From: Candidatus Sericytochromatia bacterium | Lineage (GTDB): Bacteria; Cyanobacteriota; Sericytochromatia; UBA7694; JACMQJ01 | Length of the DNA: 5,112 nucleotides | Reading direction: 5' to 3' | NCBI GenBank assembly: GCA_014377055.1 | Contig: JACMQJ010000471.1 | Coordinates: forward strand, 1 to 5,112 | Shown: in pieces, positions 1 through 5,112 of the stretch | How positions within the stretch are numbered: position 1 is the stretch's first letter | How the letters are laid out: each line of letters opens with the position of its first letter | Position numbers and translations under genes: made by a program | Notes under the pieces: generated by a model | Told to the model about the DNA's origin: nothing | The model's input: the letters and a program-made list of their open reading frames with translations, nothing else | The model's database searches: none

Positions 1-294
1 GCAAATAATATGATTAGATTATCGGGCTTCACTGAAAAAGATATTTCTATTGCTTATACAGGTATTAGAAATGGTGAAAAGATTCATGAAAGCTTATTTA
101 TGGATACCGAAAATATCAGTAAAACCAAACATGAAAAAATATTAATGTCATATATGATTATTGATTATGAGTCATTTATTATTGACATAAACTCTCTAAT
201 TGAATACACCAAAGACTTTGACCTTGATAATATCAATAGCACTATAATCAAATTAGTCCCTGACTATAGAAAAAAATTGCTTGTAAATATTTAG
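1..294 (+). CDS. FlaA1/CapD/WbpM-type nucleotide-sugar 4,6-dehydratase, C-terminal end (5' partial)
   Basis: This is the last 97 codons of a gene that enters from outside the window. The frame is open to base 1, and the ATG at 10 is an internal Met, not the start, because it lies inside the conserved segment 'MIRLSG'. The visible protein matches the C-terminal signature of FlaA1/CapD/WbpM dehydratases: 'MIRLSG', a short charged stretch, then 'YTGIRNGEKIHESL' (family form: F/YTGLRPGEKLYEEL), then a K-H-x-K-I block and a terminal 'LVPDY'. Members of this short-chain dehydrogenase/reductase family use NAD(P) to dehydrate UDP-GlcNAc-type sugars for capsule, O-antigen or glycan synthesis, often from a membrane-anchored protein. 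The NAD-binding and catalytic parts are outside the window, so substrate and activity cannot be judged. The tail is divergent (GIRNGEKIHE rather than GLRPGEKLYE) but reaches a normal end at TAG 292-294. The short soluble PseB-type relatives are less likely because of the 'MIRLSG...LVPDY' frame. Confidence 0.85.
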   Translation, partial: ANNMIRLSGFTEKDISIAYTGIRNGEKIHESLFMDTENISKTKHEKILMSYMIIDYESFIIDINSLIEYTKDFDLDNINSTIIKLVPDYRKKLLVNI

Positions 295-296
295 TT

Positions 297-333
297 GTGA
301 GCTTATTAAGTTTTACTCACTTTGATTCTTATT
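297..333 (+). terminator. Weak hairpin with T-rich tail after the dehydratase gene
   Basis: GTGAG at 297-301 pairs with CTCAC at 316-320. Inside it, CTT/AAG (302-304 with 308-310) can form a second short helix. The stem is followed by the T-rich stretch TTTGATTCTTATT. It starts 2 bases after the TAG stop, where an intrinsic terminator is expected, but the stem is short, interrupted and AT-rich, and the T tract is broken by G, A and C. It is a candidate only. Confidence 0.3.
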
Positions 334-345
334 ACATGAAGTAAT
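331..345. repeat. Small inverted repeat ATTAC-N5-GTAAT
   Basis: ATTAC at 331-335 and GTAAT at 341-345 form a perfect 5-base inverted repeat around ATGAA. It lies about 90 bases upstream of the next gene and 27 bases before a -10-like box. It could be a small operator half-site pair or chance in AT-rich DNA. No regulator is recognised. Confidence 0.2.
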
Positions 346-371
346 CTGAATATGTTAGAATACATAAAAAA

Positions 372-377
372 TATAAT
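372..377 (+). promoter_or_regulatory. Possible -10 box for the 791-residue protein gene
   Basis: A perfect TATAAT lies 57 bases before the ATG at 434. No convincing TTGACA-like -35 is found 16-18 bases upstream and there is no TG extension. In DNA this AT-rich such a hexamer arises easily by chance, so the call rests mainly on position between a possible terminator and a start codon. Confidence 0.22.
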
Positions 378-433
378 CGAATAAAAATATTATATTTAAT
401 TTGATTTAAAAGTTTAAAAAAGAAATACACATA

Positions 434-2809
434 ATGTCCAGATATATTAGGTTAATGAAAAGATTCAAAAATTTTAAAATTCTTTTTATCTCCTTATTGA
501 TGCTTACCTCATTTTTTATTCAAAGCAGTGATGCTAGAACTAAAAGAGGAGAACCCAAAAGAGATATTCATATCACCATCTCTGACAATACAATTAAAGC
601 TGTTGAAGTTGAAAAGTATATTGAAAGTTGGTATCCTCGTATTAGATATGGTTACAAGGACAAAGAGCTTTGGCAAATAACCTTTCCAAGTATTAAAAAT
701 AAAAAGAAGCTTTTTGGACCAACAGATGTCATTAATGGAAAAATGTACTTTGGTTACTCATCTTTTATAATGGAATTAGATACACAAAAAACTCAATTTA
801 CCAATCGTTATCAAATACTTGGTGAAATAACAGGTATTAAATCAGAAGGGGATAAATTATTAATTAATACCTTTAACGGAATCAGAGGAAAAGTTTGGGA
901 TAAAGAATCTGTTATCAAAGCAACACCTGAACAATTAGCTAGTGTTGCTAGTTATGGAACTATTACCAATAGAGATTATGAAATAATTTATACCAAAAGA
1001 AAAGATGCTGAAATGCTATCTACTAATATGGATAAAGTTTATATTCGTAGCTTAATTGATAGAAAATATCCCAAAGAAAAACTTGAGCTTATTAGACAAG
1101 AATATATTGATGCTATTGAGATTGATCCTACCAATCATTGGTATTACATATACCTTGGTCTAATTAATGATGCCTTGGATAAAAAAGTTTATTCAGATAT
1201 TTATTATAAAAAAGTTTTAGATGTTAAAGGTATGGTTTTTTATGATTATTTTCAAATAAGTACTTTTTTTGAATATATTGGTAAAAAAGATCTGGCTGAT
1301 AAAGCATTTGATAAAGGTATGAGTGATTTTCTTGGCAGAGGATATACACCTGAGCAACTTACTTCAATGGAATCTGTTTTAAACTATACCACTTGGTTTG
1401 TTCCCACTATAGAAAAGCAAAAAAATACTGATATAGATAGAACTATAGTTTTGATGGATAGGTTCTATAAATTAGCTCCTTTTAAAGAAGGTAATTATAA
1501 TATTATTGATGGTGTAGTCAAGTATTTGATAGATAAAGGAATGCTTACAGAAGCAAGAGATTGGCAAATAAAACAAGATAATGCCAAAGGGTATTTTTTC
1601 CCAGGAGATTATTCGGTAATAGTTGCAGATGTCGCTTTAAATATATTTATAGCTTGCATGATTGCTTTTATTATATTTGCTATTACTTTTTTTATGGCCG
1701 ATTTAACCGAGTTTATTGAAGATGAAAAGCATAATAGAGTTAGCTATAAGGAATTTTTTAAAAGAAGATATATCTCACGCAGTACAATTTATTCATTTGT
1801 TATCTTATATATTTTTTCATTAATCGCATTAGGTTTTTGTACCAATAGTATTAGTGTAATTAGTAAGATTGTTAGAGAGCCTGCTACGATTAACTCTGGT
1901 ACATGGGGAAATTATGCTACTGTTAAATATTTTTCTAAATCCTTGAAAGCAAGTAAAGAAAAAAACTTTTTTTTAGCTATTGCTAACCATCAATTAAAAG
2001 ATTATGAAACAGCAATAAGCTTATACAAAACAGTTGATACAGCAGAATCACATAATAATATTGCTACAATATATATAAAACAAGGTAAAAAGGTTCTTGC
2101 TAAAGAAGAACTAGAAAAAGCCCTTAAACTACAATTTGGTATGCTTGAAGCTAAATATAATTTATTTTTGATCAGCAAAAATCCAAAAGATAAACCTTAT
2201 AAAGTTGATAAAGTGGATTTTATGCAAAAATATAGTCCTACATCACCAATGATTGCTCTACCACAGGAAAAATATTATAGAAAAGCTTTTTACACTAGAA
2301 TTTCACTTCAAGATTTTAATCCAATTAATATTATTAAATTTAATAGTTTTTTAAAAGGATCAGGTAATAGTTTTGTTGAATTATCAAGATGGGTAGTACC
2401 TGTTTTTATTGCTTTTACCTTACTTATGATTTTAATGCTTTTAAGTATTTTTATTCCACAAACAAAAGTTACTACTATTAATAATAGTTATATAAGAAGG
2501 CTTATAGGTCTTTTTGTACCAGGATATTCATATAATTGGCGATTACTCGGGCCATTAATATTTGCAGTTTGGCTTGGTTTAGGTATTACAAATTTATTCT
2601 ATTTTAGTTATGGTTTAGAAACATCAAAACCATCAATGGGTATTTTGACCACTTACGCTCTGCCTGATTACTCATTCTTGTCTCCAGTCAGGAGTTTTGA
2701 GTTAGCATTCGGTAAAGAAATTGCTTTTGTTTGTGCTGTTTTATATATTATGATTTGGTTATTCAATTTCTTTTATATTCTAATTTCTAGGAGATTTACA
2801 TCTGTTTAG
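434..2809 (+). CDS. Secreted-then-membrane-spanning TPR protein of unknown function (791 aa)
   Basis: I do not recognise the family. Residues 8-34 look like a signal peptide: basic start (KRFKNFK), hydrophobic core 16-29, likely cleavage after 'SSDA'. Residues 40-200 are strand-rich, with two blade-like stretches (about 96-148) recalling a beta-propeller but not assignable. Residues 213-300 are helical and TPR-like, including 'AIEIDPTN' followed by aromatic/Leu-rich pairs. Membrane segments fall near 398-421, 451-470, 652-674, 704-726 and 762-785. A clearer TPR block (about 507-580) lies between segments two and three. Basic loops (432-450, 678-703) and the 'SRRFTSV' tail fit the positive-inside rule, placing residues 35-397 and 471-651 in the periplasm and the C-terminus in the cytoplasm. 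All three cysteines (408, 469, 767) lie in membrane segments. ATG 434 follows an in-frame stop at 407-409 and has only a weak AAGAA upstream; ATG 455 (residue 8) would give a more typical signal peptide and may be the true start. TPRs suggest protein binding, perhaps as scaffold or sensor for the kinase encoded next (inference). Confidence 0.85.
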   Translation: MSRYIRLMKRFKNFKILFISLLMLTSFFIQSSDARTKRGEPKRDIHITISDNTIKAVEVEKYIESWYPRIRYGYKDKELWQITFPSIKNKKKLFGPTDVINGKMYFGYSSFIMELDTQKTQFTNRYQILGEITGIKSEGDKLLINTFNGIRGKVWDKESVIKATPEQLASVASYGTITNRDYEIIYTKRKDAEMLSTNMDKVYIRSLIDRKYPKEKLELIRQEYIDAIEIDPTNHWYYIYLGLINDALDKKVYSDIYYKKVLDVKGMVFYDYFQISTFFEYIGKKDLADKAFDKGMSDFLGRGYTPEQLTSMESVLNYTTWFVPTIEKQKNTDIDRTIVLMDRFYKLAPFKEGNYNIIDGVVKYLIDKGMLTEARDWQIKQDNAKGYFFPGDYSVIVADVALNIFIACMIAFIIFAITFFMADLTEFIEDEKHNRVSYKEFFKRRYISRSTIYSFVILYIFSLIALGFCTNSISVISKIVREPATINSGTWGNYATVKYFSKSLKASKEKNFFLAIANHQLKDYETAISLYKTVDTAESHNNIATIYIKQGKKVLAKEELEKALKLQFGMLEAKYNLFLISKNPKDKPYKVDKVDFMQKYSPTSPMIALPQEKYYRKAFYTRISLQDFNPINIIKFNSFLKGSGNSFVELSRWVVPVFIAFTLLMILMLLSIFIPQTKVTTINNSYIRRLIGLFVPGYSYNWRLLGPLIFAVWLGLGITNLFYFSYGLETSKPSMGILTTYALPDYSFLSPVRSFELAFGKEIAFVCAVLYIMIWLFNFFYILISRRFTSV

Positions 2810-2816
2810 AAACTCA

Positions 2817-2850
2817 CCCCTCTCTTTCTCCTAACGTCGAAAAAGAGGGG
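2817..2850. repeat. GC-rich imperfect palindrome just after the stop codon (REP-like or 3' stem-loop)
   Basis: CCCCTCTCTTTC at 2817-2828 pairs with GAAAAAGAGGGG at 2839-2850. This gives a 12-base stem with one C-A mismatch (2824/2843) and a 10-base loop. It begins 7 bases after the TAG of the 791-residue protein gene and is far more GC-rich than its surroundings. What follows on the + strand is GATAAAAAAT, with no T tract, and the minus strand has no good T tract after the stem either, so it is not a classical intrinsic terminator. It could be a dispersed REP-like palindrome, a small non-autonomous element, or an RNA 3'-end stabiliser. The CCCCTCTC...GAGGGG style resembles dispersed palindromes I recall from other bacteria, but this is from memory and not verified here. 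Confidence 0.6.
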
Positions 2851-2941
2851 GATAAAAAATCAGATAAAATAATGATTGAAACAACTCTAATATATTTTTG
2901 TGAGTAAAGATTTTAATATAAAATACCATCTTAAATAAAAT

Positions 2942-2967
2942 TTGCGATTATAATTATTCTATATAAT
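2942..2967 (+). promoter_or_regulatory. Possible promoter for the kinase-ATPase gene
   Basis: Two perfect TATAAT hexamers lie at 2949-2954 and 2962-2967, 13 bases apart, 29-47 bases before the kinase ATG. The best -35-like hexamer is TTGCGA at 2942-2947 (4 of 6 consensus bases), but it is only 14 bases from the second TATAAT, shorter than the usual 16-18. The region is almost all A and T, so chance matches are likely. The gene probably has its own promoter here, but the exact elements are uncertain. Confidence 0.28.
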
Positions 2968-2995
2968 ATATCTAATATCTTTAATAAAAAATACT

Positions 2996-5112
2996 ATGAC
3001 AGAGCAAGTGCTTGCTAACCGTTATAAAATAATAAAAAAACTTGGCGAAGGTGGTATGGGTACTGTCTATCAGGTAGAAGATACCTCAAACAGTAATATT
3101 GTTGCCTTCAAAATATTATCAAAACAAATAGCGGATTCACCCGAAACATTATTACAATTCAAACAAGAATTTAGAGTAATGAACCAATTAAAACATCCAA
3201 ATACGGTTAATGTCTTTGATTATGGTCTTATGCCTGACAAATCGCCTTATTTGACTATGGAAGTTGTACCAGGTAATGAGCTGGCTGATGTCAAAAATAT
3301 TGACTATAAAGAGATTTGTCGTATATTAACCCAACTCTGTCAAGCACTGAGTTTTATTCATTCGAGACTACTCGTACATTGTGATATTAAGCCACAAAAT
3401 ATTAGAATTAAAGATGATGGCAGTGTTAAAGTAATGGACTTTGGCTTAATGAATCAATTAGGCTTACGAAGTAACGGTCAGATTACTGGTACTGTTGATT
3501 ATTTACCACCCGAAATTCCTACAGGTGGAATTATTAATGCCAGCTCTGATCTATATTCGGTAGGTGTTATGGCTTATGAGATGGTCACAGGTAAATTACC
3601 TTTTGAAGGAACCAGTGTTCTTGAAGTGATTAGAGCTCATATTAACTCACCTGTTACTCCACCGAGTCAAATTGTTGATGATATTCCTCTAAAACTTGAA
3701 CAAATTATTTTAAAACTTTTAGAAAAAAGTCAACAAGAAAGGTATCAAACTGCAGCCCAAGTAATAGTTGATTTATCTGAGTTAAGTGGCGAAGATGTTG
3801 TCAATGAATCAATAGAACAAAAAAGAAGTTATCTTAATAGTAGTGTTTTGGTTGGTCGTGACAAGGAATTAAAAATACTTGAATCAGCACTTAATTCAGT
3901 TAATAAAAATAATGGAAAAGCTATTTTTGTTGCGGCTCCTGCTGGTGTTGGTAAATCAAGGTTAGTCCAAGAGTTTAAGTTACAAGTTCAACTTGCAGAG
4001 CATCCATTTTTAACAGGTCATTGTTTTGAACAAGGTATGTCGGCTTATAAACCATTAGCAGATGCTTTTAAACAAATATTAATATTAACAACCAAAGAAG
4101 AATTAGTTAAATATGGTGATGTTTTGGTTAAAATACTGCCTGAGTTACAAGAAAAAGGTTTTGTTGCATTACCTAATTTAGAAGGAATTGCCGAAAAATT
4201 ACGTCTTTTTGATACAATCATAGCTTGGTTAACAGATGTATCATGTCGAGAAACATTAGTTATTTTTATTGATGATTTACATTGGATTGATCAAGCTAGT
4301 ATAGATCTATTAAATACATGTATTCGTGATCTTAGAAAATCAAAAGTAATGTTCATGGGAACATTCAGAGATGATGAAGTACCAGCAGGGCATCCATTAT
4401 GGCAAACAATAGAAGAAGAATTAACTCAAGTTGTTAAGCTTGAATCTTTTACTTCTGAGGATATTCGTAACCTAATCAAAGCAATGCTTGGCAGTGTTGA
4501 ATTAAAAATGGATTTTGTTGATAGAGTTAAAAATGCCACGGGTGGTAATGCTTTTTTTATTAGCGAAGTAATGCGTTATCTTGTTGAAGAAAATATCTTA
4601 CAAATAAAATTTGGTACTTGGCATTTACCTGCTGATTATAGCTCATGGGAATTACCAACAAGTATAGAAGCGACTGTTAATAGACGTTTAAATAGCTTAA
4701 GTCCAAAAGCAATGGAATTAATCAGACTTGCCGCAGTTGCTGGTAGAAAACTAAGATTATCATTATTTAAAGCTGTGAGTAATTGGGAAGAAGAAGATAT
4801 ATTTGCCGCAATAGACGAATTAATTGAAAGGCAATTTTTAAATAGACTTGATCATGAATATTTATTCCCTCACGATCGTGTTAGAGAGACACTCTATGAT
4901 AGCTTAGAGTCTGAAAAAAGAAAAGAATTACATCAAAGAGTTGCTGAAACTATTGAAATTGAAAACCCAAATCAACTAATTAATATTTCGGGCGAATTGG
5001 CTTATCATTTTAGTCGCAGTAATGAAACAAAAAAAGCTGTTAAATATTTATTAATGGCTGGATTTTCCTCACCTGTAAGACTTGAGGCCTCAATGTTGAT
5101 TCAACAAGCAAC
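2996..5112 (+). CDS. Ser/Thr protein kinase fused to AAA/STAND-type ATPase and start of TPR region (3' partial)
   Basis: The first 705 codons are present and the frame is still open at the window end. Kinase domain, about residues 8-262: glycine loop GEGGMG (17-22), Lys39 in VAFK, Glu58 of helix C, catalytic loop HCDIKPQN (128-135; Asp130, Lys132, Asn135), DFG (148-150), GTVDYLPPE (165-173), Asp185 and Arg249. All core catalytic residues are present, but the HRD arginine is Cys129, making it a non-RD kinase. ATPase domain: 'VGRDKEL' entry (286-292), Walker A APAGVGKS (314-321), Walker B LVIFIDD (421-427) followed by LHWID, and GTFRDDEV (455-462), as in AAA_16/STAND signalling ATPases. A helical, winged-helix-like arm follows (about 553-650, with FPHDRVRETLYD at 624-635), then a TPR-like 'LAYHF...KAVKYLLMAG' (668-689). 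It resembles PknK-like and HstK-like fusions, whose C-termini vary (TPR, GAF, histidine kinase, HTH), so the missing end matters. No membrane segment is visible, so it is probably cytoplasmic. The start is the only ATG after an in-frame TAA at 2951-2953; no Shine-Dalgarno is evident. Confidence 0.93.
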   Translation, partial: MTEQVLANRYKIIKKLGEGGMGTVYQVEDTSNSNIVAFKILSKQIADSPETLLQFKQEFRVMNQLKHPNTVNVFDYGLMPDKSPYLTMEVVPGNELADVKNIDYKEICRILTQLCQALSFIHSRLLVHCDIKPQNIRIKDDGSVKVMDFGLMNQLGLRSNGQITGTVDYLPPEIPTGGIINASSDLYSVGVMAYEMVTGKLPFEGTSVLEVIRAHINSPVTPPSQIVDDIPLKLEQIILKLLEKSQQERYQTAAQVIVDLSELSGEDVVNESIEQKRSYLNSSVLVGRDKELKILESALNSVNKNNGKAIFVAAPAGVGKSRLVQEFKLQVQLAEHPFLTGHCFEQGMSAYKPLADAFKQILILTTKEELVKYGDVLVKILPELQEKGFVALPNLEGIAEKLRLFDTIIAWLTDVSCRETLVIFIDDLHWIDQASIDLLNTCIRDLRKSKVMFMGTFRDDEVPAGHPLWQTIEEELTQVVKLESFTSEDIRNLIKAMLGSVELKMDFVDRVKNATGGNAFFISEVMRYLVEENILQIKFGTWHLPADYSSWELPTSIEATVNRRLNSLSPKAMELIRLAAVAGRKLRLSLFKAVSNWEEEDIFAAIDELIERQFLNRLDHEYLFPHDRVRETLYDSLESEKRKELHQRVAETIEIENPNQLINISGELAYHFSRSNETKKAVKYLLMAGFSSPVRLEASMLIQQA

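Noticed and set aside
10..294. A complete 94-residue small protein starting at ATG 10
   Set aside because: The frame is open to base 1, and the ATG lies inside the conserved MIRLSG segment of a much longer dehydratase family, so it is a truncated gene end.
2817..2860. Classical Rho-independent terminator
   Set aside because: The stem is good, but the following bases are GATAAAAAAT with no T tract, so it is listed as a palindrome instead.
2949..2967. Tandem promoters from two perfect TATAAT hexamers
   Set aside because: The surroundings are almost all A/T and neither hexamer has a well-placed -35. They are kept only as one low-confidence promoter region.
3034..3041. Slippery A run near the kinase start (A7 before CTT)
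   Set aside because: It encodes conserved kinase N-lobe residues just before the glycine loop with the frame intact. A-runs are common in this composition and nothing else suggests frameshifting.
3935..3958. Degenerate Walker A motif because it begins with Ala314 rather than Gly
   Set aside because: The P-loop pattern allows Ala or Gly at the first position, followed by four residues and GKS. The motif is intact.
1..5112. tRNA, rRNA, CRISPR array, insertion sequence or minus-strand genes
   Set aside because: No cloverleaf-like segments, regularly spaced repeats or transposase motifs were seen, and both gaps between genes are under 190 bases with no supported minus-strand coding.

Overview
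The window is AT-rich (about 30% G+C by eye), with all three genes on the + strand and codons biased to A/T at third positions. Compact genes, a FlaA1/CapD-type sugar nucleotide enzyme, a cleavable signal peptide and a Hanks-type kinase all point to a bacterium. A periplasm is the natural setting for the second protein, which fits a Gram-negative organism. I cannot name the taxon from the sequence.

Layout: (1) bases 1-294 are the 3' end of a FlaA1/CapD/WbpM-type nucleotide-sugar dehydratase gene, probably the edge of a surface-polysaccharide cluster. (2) Bases 295-433 are a non-coding AT-rich gap with a weak hairpin and a possible -10 box. (3) Bases 434-2809 encode a 791-residue protein of unrecognised family, with a signal peptide, a large presumably periplasmic N-terminal region with TPR-like helices, five later membrane segments and a second TPR block between segments 1 and 2-3. 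(4) Bases 2810-2995 are a gap holding a GC-rich imperfect palindrome 7 bases after the stop codon, then very AT-rich DNA with -10-like boxes. (5) Bases 2996-5112 are the first 705 codons of a large signalling protein: a Ser/Thr kinase fused to an AAA/STAND-type ATPase, a helical arm and the start of a probable TPR region. It runs off the window end.

Working model (inference): the kinase-ATPase has no membrane segment in its visible part, so it is probably cytoplasmic. The multi-spanning protein beside it has its bulk outside the membrane and could be a sensor, scaffold or substrate for it. They share orientation, but the 186-base gap with a hairpin and possible promoter leaves co-transcription open. 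The polysaccharide gene is probably a separate unit. The most notable points are the non-RD 'HCD' catalytic loop in an otherwise complete kinase, the unusual architecture of the 791-residue protein, and the palindrome between the two genes.
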